Positions 1 to 8,900 of a stretch of DNA of 64,000 bases are shown here, piece by piece. The position numbers and the translations under genes were made by a program. The notes beneath the pieces are model-generated. The model did not search any database and was not told the DNA's origin. It saw only the letters and a program-made list of their open reading frames with translations. The stretch's first letter is position 1; the number at the start of each line of letters is the position of its first letter. Source of the DNA: Amycolatopsis mediterranei (GTDB lineage: Bacteria; Actinomycetota; Actinomycetes; Mycobacteriales; Pseudonocardiaceae); NCBI RefSeq assembly GCF_026017845.1, contig NZ_CP100416.1, positions 5,948,158 to 6,012,157 of the forward strand, given 5' to 3'.

Positions 1-52
1 CAAGGTTTTGTCCGATCTTGTCAGCGGCGGCGGTCTCCGGTTCGATGGCGGC

Positions 53-295
53 ATGACCGAACCCCGCATCTTCGGCGATCCGTACGAAACCCCGGACGGG
101 ACGACGGTGGTGCCGGTCCACCGGCCGGTCGGCGTGTTCGCGGTCCGCGACGGCCAGGCCCAGTGGGCACCGGCGGTCGACGCCACCCGCGTCGCCCTGC
201 TGGGCGTGGGCATCGGACTGGTCGCCGCCACCCTCGCCGGGATCGCCATGGTGCACCGGCCGCCGTGGCCGGACCTGCGCGCACGCCGGCGCTAG
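53..295 (+). CDS. GerW/YtfJ-like small membrane protein
   Basis: 80-residue protein. The opening RIFGDPYETPDGTTVVPV resembles the start of the sporulation-protein YtfJ/GerW family (VFGEP...TVIPV), followed by PVGVFAVRDGQ and a WAPAVD stretch that precedes one transmembrane helix (about residues 43-67). The glycine-rich middle usual in the family is missing, so this is a short form. In-frame TTG exists further upstream at 8, but the ATG is the natural start because the family motif begins just after it. It converges on the lysozyme gene with a 4-base overlap. The molecular function of the family in actinomycetes is unknown; membrane localisation is inferred from the helix. Confidence 0.65.
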   Translation: MTEPRIFGDPYETPDGTTVVPVHRPVGVFAVRDGQAQWAPAVDATRVALLGVGIGLVAATLAGIAMVHRPPWPDLRARRR

Positions 296-1089
296 CCCTT
301 CGCCAGCGCCTGCACCCGGCCGAGCGGGCCGTTGTAGTAGTTCTGGTCCCCCGGCAGGCTGCCGGCGCGGGCGAACTGCCAGATGCTCTGCTTCTCCCAC
401 CCGGCCGGCAGTTCCCCGACGTCCGGGCCGTAGCGCGCCAGCCACAGCGGATCGGTGTTCCCGAAGCGGGCCGTGTTGCCCGTGCACTGCTTCCACCAGG
501 CCGTGCTCGTGTAGATCAACGCACTGCGCTTGACCTTCGCCAGGTACGTGCGGGTGAAGTCCGCGATCCACGCCGTCAGGTCGGCCGGGTTCTTGCCGTA
601 GCAGACGTCGCCGTACGGGTTGTACTCGATGTCGAGCGCGCCGGGCAGCGTGGTGCCGTCCGCGCGCCAGCCGCCGCCGTTGGCGATGAAGTACTCCGCC
701 TGCTCGGCGCCGCCCGAGACGTCCGGGCGGGCGAAGTGGTAGGCGCCGCGGATGATGCCCGCCGCGTGCGCGCCGTCGTACTGCTGCCCGAACTGCGGGT
801 TGACGAACCCGGTGCCCTCGGTCGCCTTGACGTAGGTGAACTTCGCCCCGGCGCCGGCCGCGGCGGCCCAGTCGACCGGGCCCTGGTGCCCGCTGACGTC
901 GTGCCCGAGCGTCTGCCCGGGCGGGTCGGCCCGCGGAGTGCCCTGGACGCCTTCGTGACGGGCGATCTGGGTTCCCGCGTAGTTCGTGTCGGCCAGGGCA
1001 TAGCCGGCTCGGGCGGGCGTCGCGACCACCACCGCCGCGAACACCGCCAGCGCGGTCGCACCCGCCAGCCCCGCCACGGTTCGGTTCAT
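292..1089 (-). CDS. Secreted GH25 lysozyme (muramidase)
   Basis: 265 residues. An N-terminal Sec signal peptide (MNRTVAGLAG... ending around ATPARA) precedes one glycoside hydrolase family 25 domain. Visible family marks are GHDVSGHQGPVDW (substrate-binding start), FTYVKATEGTGFVNP, GAYHFARP and the acidic LDIEYNPYG strand carrying the catalytic Asp/Glu. The domain should cleave the beta-1,4 bond between MurNAc and GlcNAc outside the cell. I chose ATG at 1089 because GGAG lies upstream and the signal peptide starts directly there; an in-frame ATG at 1128 would add a non-signal tail. A role in cell-wall turnover or competition is inference. Confidence 0.9.
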   Translation of the reverse strand: MNRTVAGLAGATALAVFAAVVVATPARAGYALADTNYAGTQIARHEGVQGTPRADPPGQTLGHDVSGHQGPVDWAAAAGAGAKFTYVKATEGTGFVNPQFGQQYDGAHAAGIIRGAYHFARPDVSGGAEQAEYFIANGGGWRADGTTLPGALDIEYNPYGDVCYGKNPADLTAWIADFTRTYLAKVKRSALIYTSTAWWKQCTGNTARFGNTDPLWLARYGPDVGELPAGWEKQSIWQFARAGSLPGDQNYYNGPLGRVQALAKG

Positions 1090-1182
1090 CCGGGCTCCGA
1101 TCTCGGTAGCAGCAGGTCCGAAATCCATGCTGCCCGCCGTGCCCGGTCCCCGCGAGGCTTGTGTCACCCGATGCAGTGATCT

Positions 1183-2616
1183 TCAGAGTTCGGTGGTGAT
1201 GATCGCCTCGACGAGCACTTCCCCGGCCGGGGTGAGCTCGACGACGCCCGGCCGCAACCGGACGAGGCCACGCGAAGCCAGCGAGCGGAACTTGCCCAGC
1301 CACGGTTCCGCGAACAGCGACCGCCCGGGGAACCGGGCGGAGTGCAGGGAATCCCGCAGCGGCTGCAACGTCGTCAGCGCCATCTTGACGGCCCGGGCCG
1401 CCTGCGCCTCGGGCGTGAACCGCGTCGCCGACCCCAGCGGGATCCGGCCGGAGAGCACGGTTTCGGGGTAGCGGCGGGAGTTCACGTCGGTGATCGCCTC
1501 GGACGCGCGGCAGCTCGAGCTGCCGCCCAGCCCGATCGCGACTTCGGCCTCCTGCTTGTCCTGGTCGACCATGATGGACTTCCACTTCTCCGGCCCGAGG
1601 CCGTCGCGCGCGAAGTACATCGTCGGGTGCTCGGTGTACCCGGCCGCGCGCAGCCCCTCGGTGAGCAGTTCCCGCATCTGGTACTGCTCGCCGAGCGTGG
1701 GCCAGCGGTGCCCGTCGCGCACCAGCTTGTCCCGGTAGGACGGCAGCTGCCACGCCGCCGGCTTCTCCCCGGTGACGCCGGTGCGGGTGTCGCTGTAGGA
1801 CGCCAGGTGCAGCTTCGTGCACACCACCGCCGTGACTTCGTTCTCCAGCACGACGTCCAGGTCGCGGCGGACGCTGTCGAGCGTCTGGTCGAGCAGGCCG
1901 TACATGAGGTCGATGCTCACCCACTCGAAGCCGGCCGCCGTCGCGTTGCGGACGAAGTCGACGCACATCTGCGCGGTGTGCTCGCGGCCGCACAGCTCGA
2001 GCACGTGGTCGTCGAACGACTGGACACCGCTGGAAAGCTTGGTGCAGCCCAGTTCCCGCAGCAGCTCGAGCTTGGCCGGGGTGAACGTGCTCGGGTCGCC
2101 TTCGAAGCGGATCGTCGTGCGGTCGGTGAACCCGAAGTGCGCGCGGTAGAACTCCAGCAGGCGGCGGATTTCCGGCTCCGGCAGCAGCGACGGCGTGCCG
2201 CCGAAGACGTTGAACTCCCCCACCTCGGCCCCCGCCAGATGCGGCACGGCGTCGAGCCACAGCCGCGCCTCGGCGATGTTGAGGTCGACCCAGTCCGCCG
2301 CCTTCTCGATCTTGCCCTTGACCAGCACCACCGGGTACTGGCAGAACCGGCAGCGGTAGGCGCACGTGGGGATGTAGGACCACAGGTGGATCGGCCCGGA
2401 CGGCGAAGCCAGCTGCGCGTCCAGGTCGCGCAGGAACTCCGCCGGCGAGCCGGGCACGTTGCCGGGGAACACGTGCGCCCCGAACGGGTCCTCCTGCACG
2501 AAGTCGAGCAGGTGCCGGTTCTCGGGCGCTTCGAGGACGTCGAGCACGGCGGGCCGCGGCCACGCCGGGTCGATCGCGTGCAGCGAGCCGACCGCTTCTT
2601 CATAACCCAGGCTCAT
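1183..2616 (-). CDS. HemN/HemW-like radical SAM enzyme
   Basis: 477 residues. The radical SAM cluster motif TCAYRCRFC gives Cys85, Cys89 and Cys92 for the 4Fe-4S cluster, followed by the SAM-binding FNVFGGTPS (GGTP motif) and the LSSGVQSF stretch typical of coproporphyrinogen III dehydrogenase-like proteins (HemN, HemW, class C radical SAM methylases). The start ATG overlaps the stop of the upstream glycosyltransferase by one base (TGATG), so translation is coupled and the two proteins probably share a pathway. A haem role is doubtful because no porphyrin genes are near. It could be a class C methylase or another C-C bond former acting on a glycosylated product; the substrate cannot be told. 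Confidence 0.85.
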   Translation of the reverse strand: MSLGYEEAVGSLHAIDPAWPRPAVLDVLEAPENRHLLDFVQEDPFGAHVFPGNVPGSPAEFLRDLDAQLASPSGPIHLWSYIPTCAYRCRFCQYPVVLVKGKIEKAADWVDLNIAEARLWLDAVPHLAGAEVGEFNVFGGTPSLLPEPEIRRLLEFYRAHFGFTDRTTIRFEGDPSTFTPAKLELLRELGCTKLSSGVQSFDDHVLELCGREHTAQMCVDFVRNATAAGFEWVSIDLMYGLLDQTLDSVRRDLDVVLENEVTAVVCTKLHLASYSDTRTGVTGEKPAAWQLPSYRDKLVRDGHRWPTLGEQYQMRELLTEGLRAAGYTEHPTMYFARDGLGPEKWKSIMVDQDKQEAEVAIGLGGSSSCRASEAITDVNSRRYPETVLSGRIPLGSATRFTPEAQAARAVKMALTTLQPLRDSLHSARFPGRSLFAEPWLGKFRSLASRGLVRLRPGVVELTPAGEVLVEAIITTEL

Positions 2617-5195
2617 CAGAACACCCCTCCGTTGCCGAAGTAGTTGTGGGCTTCTCCCGATTCGCGGTCCTCGCAGTAGTAGCGGACGAATTCCGCGAAC
2701 CGTTCGGCCGGCACTTCCGCCAGGCACGGCGGCAGCGGCGGCGGGTGGCCGATGTCCGCGCCGACGTGCCGCCGCAGGCAGGCGAACAGTTCGTCGGCGA
2801 ACTCGAAGTACAGCCGGTAGGACGGCGTCTTGTAGGCGTGGATCGGGGTGAAGTCGACGACCCGCATCTCGTGCCGGAGCTCACTGATCCGCCGGGCCAG
2901 CCGCGCGGCGAGATCGGGTCCGAAGAACGCGATGACGGCGTCGTCCTCCAGCAGCGCGGGCGTCAGGAGCACCGGCAGGATGGTGTTCTTCGGGGTGAAG
3001 TCCTTGATCGAGAACTCCCAGGCCTGCTGTGCCTCGGCTTCGGTGAGGTCGGCCGTCGCCGAAGGCGCCGACGGCCGGATGTCGCGCATGACGATGATGC
3101 CGTCCGAGCCGTAGGCCCGGCCGGCGATGACCTCGTCGATGGCGTGGTCGACGCGCCGTGGGTTGATCTCGACGCGCGAGCGCGGCGCGTAGGTGATCGC
3201 GTCGCCGCCGCTGGCGACCTTGATCCCGAAGTCCCAGTCGTCGGAGAGGTGGTTGACGAACTTGCCGTCCTGCAGCTGGTAGAAGATCTCGATGCCGCCG
3301 GCGCGCTCGTAGGCGTCGCGCTCGACCGCGAAGCCCTTGCCGTCGGGGAAGCCGCCGAAGAGCGCGAAGGTGACGGCGCGGCACCGCAGCGTCCGCTGGA
3401 TCGCGTCCCACAGCCGTGGCCGCCCGGTGAAGTGCCCGGCGTTGTAGTAGTAGTCGCAGACGCCGATGGCGGCCTTGCTCGACTCCATCGCGGCGAACAG
3501 CTCGCTCAGCCAGTGCGGGTCGACCCGGCAGTCCGCGTCGGCGGAGACGAGGTAGAACCGCTCCCCCGGGTCGCTGTCGGGCCGGTTCCGGCTGCGGGCC
3601 GCGGCGAAGTCCATCCCCGCGCGCCGGGCGCACGAGACGCCCTGCTCGGGTTCGTGGATGACGTGCAGGGCCAGGTCCGGGTGCGCCGCCGCGAAGGCGT
3701 GCGCGATGGCCACGGTGTCGTCGGTGGAGTTGTTGTCGACGAGCACGACCTCGTACCGGCCCTTGTCCAGGGGCGCGTCGCCGTCGCGCTGGTCGTGCAG
3801 CGTCCGCAGCACTTCCGGGAGGTTCGCGGCCTCGTTGTACACCGGCAGCACGACGCTCAGCCGCGTCGCCGCGCCCATCGGCGGCGGGTACAGCCGGTCC
3901 ACCAGGTCGTCGACGACGCGCGCGCCGAACCGCGCCTGCCCGAGTTCCGAGTTCACCCGCACCACTTCCGCCCGTTTCCCTTCGTCGGTGATCAGCTCGG
4001 CGACTTCCCGCGCGAACGCCGCGTCCGGCAGGTCGCGGGCCCGGATGTCCAGCACCGGCGCCCGGAAGCTGCCGTAGACGACGTCGTAGAGCTCGTATCC
4101 GCTGGTGATGTACGGCGTCCCGGACGCGATGGCCTCGCTGATCGGGTTGCCGTAGCTCTCGTAGTCGTAAGAGGTCAGGAACGACACGATCGTCGCGTGC
4201 GCGAGGAGGTCGCGCACGGAGTACCGGCCGGGAACGGCTGTGTCGTACGGGGTCAGCCAGCCGCCGAACACGACGCGCTCGCGCACCCCCAGGAGGTCTG
4301 CGAGGTCGACGAGCCGGGCGTGTTCGGTGGGCGTCTCGCCGACATCGCCGGCGACGAACAGCCACACGTCCGGCAGCAGGGCCAGCAGGTGCAGGTCCCG
4401 GTCGATGCGCTTCTGCGGGATGATCCGGGTGATCCGGGCCAGCAGCGGGACGCCTTCGGGAATCCCGTGGTCGCGCCGGAAAGCCGCGTTGCGGTCGTCG
4501 ATGCGCGCGGGAGCGATGGCGAAACTGTTGGGCAGGACGTCGATGTTCGCCAGCTCCGGGACCCACTCCAGGGTCCGCGCCTTCGCCTGCTCGTGCAGCG
4601 CGAAGTAGTGGATGTGCGGGGAGTTGCGCGGCGCGGGGACGCCGGGGTACGGGAACGTGCCGTACTTGGCGATGCCGGGTTCGCTCTGCCACATCAGGTC
4701 GTGGTCGCGCCAGAAGACGAACCGGCCGAGCCGGTGGCGGGCGCCGTAGCGGCCGATGGCGGTGTACAACGCCTCGGTGTAGGCCAGGTTTTCCGGCAGG
4801 GTCCCGTTCTCGACCATCACGACGGTCACGCCGAGGCGTTCCCAGGTGGCCACGATCCGGTCCGCCAGCTCGCCGGCGACGCGATCGATCTCGGGCCGCA
4901 GCGCGTCGTCGCCGCCCTGCACGACTTCGCTCAGCACCCGCTCGACGAACTCGCGGTCGTAGCCGCGGATCCGCTCGACGCCTTCGACGCGGTCGAGCGT
5001 GACCCAGTCCGGCAGCAGCCGGGCCTCGTCGCGGTAGGGGCGGAAGAACGCGCCCTTGTCGGCCTTGATGTCGTACCCGAGGTCCAGGTGGACGCGGTGC
5101 CCGCGCGCGGCGAAGCGGTGCGCCGTCTTGAGGAACTCGACCACGACCCCGGACAGCGGAGTGGCGTCGAAGGACACGCCCCAGAGCACTGACAT
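2616..5195 (-). CDS. Bifunctional glycosyltransferase (GT4-like + GT2)
   Basis: 859 residues with two different glycosyltransferase halves. The N-terminal half (about 1-425) is GT-B like: RITRIIPQKR near 251 and the donor-binding YGNPISEAIASGTPY near 345. The second half (about 440-700) is a GT-A family 2 fold, beginning with LSVVLPVYNEAANLP, with SADADC near 552 as the DXD-type metal site and DWDFGIKVASGGD near 657. A further 150 residues have no recognised fold. ATG at 5195 was chosen because a GGGGG stretch lies upstream and the 74 upstream in-frame codons look non-coding. No membrane helices are seen, so it probably works in the cytoplasm. The one-base overlap with the radical SAM gene suggests a common product that I cannot name. 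Confidence 0.85.
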   Translation of the reverse strand: MSVLWGVSFDATPLSGVVVEFLKTAHRFAARGHRVHLDLGYDIKADKGAFFRPYRDEARLLPDWVTLDRVEGVERIRGYDREFVERVLSEVVQGGDDALRPEIDRVAGELADRIVATWERLGVTVVMVENGTLPENLAYTEALYTAIGRYGARHRLGRFVFWRDHDLMWQSEPGIAKYGTFPYPGVPAPRNSPHIHYFALHEQAKARTLEWVPELANIDVLPNSFAIAPARIDDRNAAFRRDHGIPEGVPLLARITRIIPQKRIDRDLHLLALLPDVWLFVAGDVGETPTEHARLVDLADLLGVRERVVFGGWLTPYDTAVPGRYSVRDLLAHATIVSFLTSYDYESYGNPISEAIASGTPYITSGYELYDVVYGSFRAPVLDIRARDLPDAAFAREVAELITDEGKRAEVVRVNSELGQARFGARVVDDLVDRLYPPPMGAATRLSVVLPVYNEAANLPEVLRTLHDQRDGDAPLDKGRYEVVLVDNNSTDDTVAIAHAFAAAHPDLALHVIHEPEQGVSCARRAGMDFAAARSRNRPDSDPGERFYLVSADADCRVDPHWLSELFAAMESSKAAIGVCDYYYNAGHFTGRPRLWDAIQRTLRCRAVTFALFGGFPDGKGFAVERDAYERAGGIEIFYQLQDGKFVNHLSDDWDFGIKVASGGDAITYAPRSRVEINPRRVDHAIDEVIAGRAYGSDGIIVMRDIRPSAPSATADLTEAEAQQAWEFSIKDFTPKNTILPVLLTPALLEDDAVIAFFGPDLAARLARRISELRHEMRVVDFTPIHAYKTPSYRLYFEFADELFACLRRHVGADIGHPPPLPPCLAEVPAERFAEFVRYYCEDRESGEAHNYFGNGGVF

Positions 5196-5561
5196 CGATG
5201 TCAAACCCCCGTATCGGCCTCGCCGTGGCTTCCAGCGTAAGCGCCGGGGCGCCGAACGGCCGGGTGAGCGCTTTCGTGGTTGACCGCGGCCGCCCGCAGC
5301 CTCCACAGTGACCGCATGAACCGGGCCCTCGGGGAAGCACCCGAGTACCCCACGCGGCTTCCGTGGTCCCACCACCCCGAAGCCGGATTGTGACGACGGA
5401 CGGTAGCGCCGCGTCAAGGCGGGAAAGCGTGCCTTGACCCGGCACCACCGTCCGCGTGCCGGCTTCGGATCGGGGTGGCGGGGGAGGTCTGGGTGGTCGG
5501 TTCGCGTACTGAAGCGTCGGTTGGCGAGCCGACCGTCTGAGTACGTGACCCGACTGTCTGG
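5196..5561. other. Gap upstream of the glycosyltransferase
   Basis: About 366 bases without a convincing gene. It must hold the promoter for the minus-strand glycosyltransferase operon. The right end contains short degenerate direct repeats (listed separately). Open frames here have poor codon bias and are not called. Confidence 0.5.
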
Positions 5562-5592
5562 GTGCGCGGGCCGACTGGCTGGGTACCCGACT
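5530..5592. repeat. Three 21-base degenerate tandem repeats
   Basis: Three consecutive 21-base units start with CGACCGTCTGAGT, CGACTGTCTGGGT and CGACTGGCTGGGT; a fourth, shorter copy may follow. On the minus strand they would read as a heptapeptide of the form RTQTVGS. There are no unique spacers, so it is not CRISPR. It lies at the 5' side of the next small open frame. Confidence 0.55.
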
Positions 5593-5804
5593 TGGCCGAC
5601 CGGGTGCGCCGCGGAAGCGGGTCGGGCGTCGGCGAGGTCGCCACCGCGCGCTGGACGGCGAAGGTGCTGGAGCTGCCCACCGACGGCGTCGTCTTCGAAG
5701 GCCAGGCGTGGCCGTGGCTGCCGACGGCGCTGGTGGTGCTGGGTGTCGCGTCGGTCGTCGTGGTCGTCCGGACGCAGCGGAACCGGCGACCTGAAACGAT
5801 TTAG
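5562..5804 (+). CDS. Small single-helix membrane protein, possibly truncated
   Basis: 80 codons from a GTG. Codons from about 5625 onward have strong GC3 bias typical of real genes here. The C-terminal half has one clear transmembrane helix (LPTALVVLGVASVVVVV) followed by a basic tail RTQRNRR. The first 25 residues come from repetitive DNA and look less protein-like, so the frame may be a leftover of a longer gene or start later at a non-standard codon. I do not recognise a family. A hairpin follows about 15 bases after the stop. Confidence 0.4.
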   Translation: MRGPTGWVPDLADRVRRGSGSGVGEVATARWTAKVLELPTDGVVFEGQAWPWLPTALVVLGVASVVVVVRTQRNRRPETI

Positions 5805-5819
5805 AAAAGCCGGGAAAAC

Positions 5820-5845
5820 GGTAGCCTGCGGGCAGCAGGCCTACC
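5820..5845 (+). terminator. Hairpin after small membrane ORF
   Basis: Arms GGTAGCCTGC and GCAGGCCTACC pair with one bulged base around a 5-base loop. No T-tract follows, which is usual for actinomycete terminators. It separates the small ORF from the rhamnosidase gene. Confidence 0.5.
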
Positions 5846-5947
5846 AGCGGCGTATTGCCAATGCGTGAGCTTCTCATTACAGTCACCTACCACGCCTGGT
5901 TGAAACGTTCTAATCCCTCGTTCGTCCCCGCCGCAAGGGAGCCCTGC

Positions 5948-8900
5948 ATGCTGCCCTCGAAGCTCTGGCGCGCCACCACCACGACCCTCGCCGCGATCCT
6001 GGCCCTGTCGGCCGCCGCGGTTCCCCCGGCCGGCGCCGCGCCGCCTCCCGCGCTGGCCGGCGCGCACTGGATCTGGTATCCGGACGGCCACGCCGCGGCC
6101 ACCGGGACCCGGTACTTCCGCACGACGTTCACCGTCCCGGCCGGCGCGGTCACCGACGCCCGGCTCGTCCTCACCGGCGACGACACCGCCGACGTCTGGC
6201 TCAACGGCACCCCGCTCGCGTCCTCGGCCCGCACCCGGGACTCGTGGCGCACGGCGCTGCCGGTGGACCTGCGGCCCGCGCTCACTCCCGGCGTCAACAC
6301 CCTCGCCGTCGCCGTCCGCAACGCCGGCGGCCCGGCCGGCCTGCTCGGCCGGCTGCGGGTCACGACCGCGGCCGGCCGCACCGACCTGGCCACCGGGACC
6401 GGCTGGAAGAGCGCGTCGACCGTGCCGGAGGGCTGGGAACAGCCCGGGTTCGCGGACGGGACGTGGGCGGCCGCCGCGGATCTCGGCGCCTACGGCACCG
6501 GGCCGTGGGGCACCGGCGTCTCCATCCCGAACCAGGCCGAAGCGTCACCGCTGTCGGTCGCGAGCGCCACGGTCGCGAACCGCGTCAACCCGCTGGGCGT
6601 CGATCCGGCGCAGCCGCGGTTCGGCTGGAAGCTGACGTCCTCCGGGCCGCAGCAGCGGCAGTCGGCGTACCAGATCGTCGTGTCCGCCGGCGGGCACGAC
6701 CTCTGGGACAGCGGCCGCGTCACGTCCGCACAGCAGGCCGACATCGCCTACGGCGGCCCGGCGCTCGCCTCGCTGACCGCCTACACCTGGCGCGTCCGCG
6801 TGTGGGACGCTCAGGGCCGGACGAGCGGCTGGAACCCGGTGCAGCGCTTCGAAACCGCGCTGCGGGCCCCGGCGACCGAGTGGACCGGCGCGTTCCTCGG
6901 CCGCGCCACGGCCGGCCCGGACCTCGCCGGGGCGAGCTGGATCTGGTACCCCGAAGGCGATCCGCTCGGCGGCGTACCGCCGTCCACCCGCTTCTTCCGC
7001 AAGACCCTGGACCTGGCCGCGGCCCCGGCGAAGGCCACCTTGGTCGTGACCGGGGACGACACCGCGACCGTCTGGGTCAACGGCACCCGCGTCAGCGACT
7101 CGCCGCGGGTCGCCGACTCGTGGAAGACGGCCGCGGTCGTCGAAGTCGGCAACCTGCTGACGGCCGGGACGAACACCATCGCGGTCAGCACCGAGAACAC
7201 CACGCAGAGCCCGGCCGGGACGATCGCGAAGCTGACCGTCCAAGGTGGACCGCCGGTGGTCACCGACGGCACGTGGAAGGCGAGCCAGAGCGGCCCGGAC
7301 GGCTGGCAGCAGCGCGCCTTCGACGACAGTGCCTGGCCCGCGGCGCGGGCGCTGACCGCCTACGGCACCGGGCCGTGGGGCGCGAACGTCGCCGTCAGCG
7401 CCCCCGCTCCCCTGCTGCGCAAGAGCTTCACCGTCACCAAGCGGGTCGCCAGTGCGCGGCTGCTGACGACCGCGCTCGGGCTGCAGGAGACCCACCTCAA
7501 CGGCGTCAAGGTCGGCTCGGAGGTGCTCGCACCCGGCTGGACCGACTACGCGAAACGCGTGCAGTACCGGGTTTCCGACGTCACCGGGCAGATCCGCGCC
7601 GGGGAGAACGTGCTGGGCGCCATGGTCGGCAACGGCTGGTACTCCGGGAGCGTCGGCATCGCGGGAAGCCAGAAGTACGGGACCGAACCGTGGTACTCGG
7701 CGCAATTGCGACTGACGTTCACCGACGGCACGAGCACCACGATCGCGACCGACGGCACGTGGAAGGCCGGCGACGGCCCGATCCGCGCCGACGACCTCTA
7801 CCAGGGCGAAACCTACGACGCCCGGCTCGCGGCGGCCGGCTGGGACCGGCCCGGCTTCGACGACCGCGCCTGGGCAGCACCCCGCGTGCGCGGCGACGCC
7901 AAGCCGAACCTGGTGCCCCAGGTGGACAACGGCGTCACCGTGCAGCAGGAGTTCAAGCCCGTCTCCTGGACCCAGCCGAAGCCCGGCGTGTGGGTGGCCG
8001 ACCTCGGGCAGAACTTCAGCGGCTGGAACCGGCTTTCGGTAACCGGCCCGGCCGGCACCACGGTCACCGTGCGGCACGCCGAAGTGCTCAACCCGGACGG
8101 CACGATCTACACGGCCAACCTCCGCGCGGCCCAGGCCACCGACCGGTTCACCCTGGCGGGCACCGGCGGCGCCGAGACGTACGAACCGCGGTTCACCGTG
8201 CACGGCTACCGGTACGTCGAGCTGACCGGCCTGCCCTCGGCGCCGACGGCGTCGACCCTGACCGGCCGGGCGATGTGGACGTCCGGCGCGCAGACCGGCA
8301 CCTTCACGACGTCGAACACGCTGGTGAACCAGATGCAGCACAACATCCTGTGGGGTGAGCGCTCCAACATGCTGTCGGTGCCGAGCGACTGCCCGCAGCG
8401 CGACGAGCGGCTCGGCTGGACCGGCGACATCGGGATCTTCGCCGGGACGTCGACGTTCAACCTCGACGTCGCGAACTTCCTCGGCAAGTTCAGCGACGAC
8501 CTCGTCGACGCGCAGCACGACGACGGGTCGTTCACCGACGTCGCGCCGGGGGTGCTGGGCGGCTCGGGCACGGCAGGCTGGGGCGACGCGGGCGTCATCG
8601 TGCCCTACACGCTGTGGCAGCGGTACGGCGACACCGGCGTGATCAACGAGCACTTCGACGCGATGGTCCGGTGGGTCGAGTACCTGCGTTCGACCTCCGG
8701 CGCCGACCTGATCCGCGACCACCAGACCTACGGGGACTGGCTCAACGTCAACGACGAGACCCCGCACGACCTGGTCTCGACGGCGTTCGTCGCGTGGTCG
8801 GCGCGGTTGCTGTCCCGGATGGCCGCGGCCACCGGGCACACCGCCGAAGCGGCGAAGTACGGGACGCTCGCCGACCAGGTCGGCGTCGCGTTCACCAACC

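Noticed and set aside
2646..5192. Very long open frame on the plus strand opposite the glycosyltransferase
   Set aside because: Its protein is a mix of Arg, Asp, Val and Gly without any domain; the minus strand has clear enzyme motifs. Open only because of GC-rich codons.
5530..5610. Short direct repeats considered as CRISPR
   Set aside because: Units are contiguous, degenerate and without unique spacers; no cas gene nearby.
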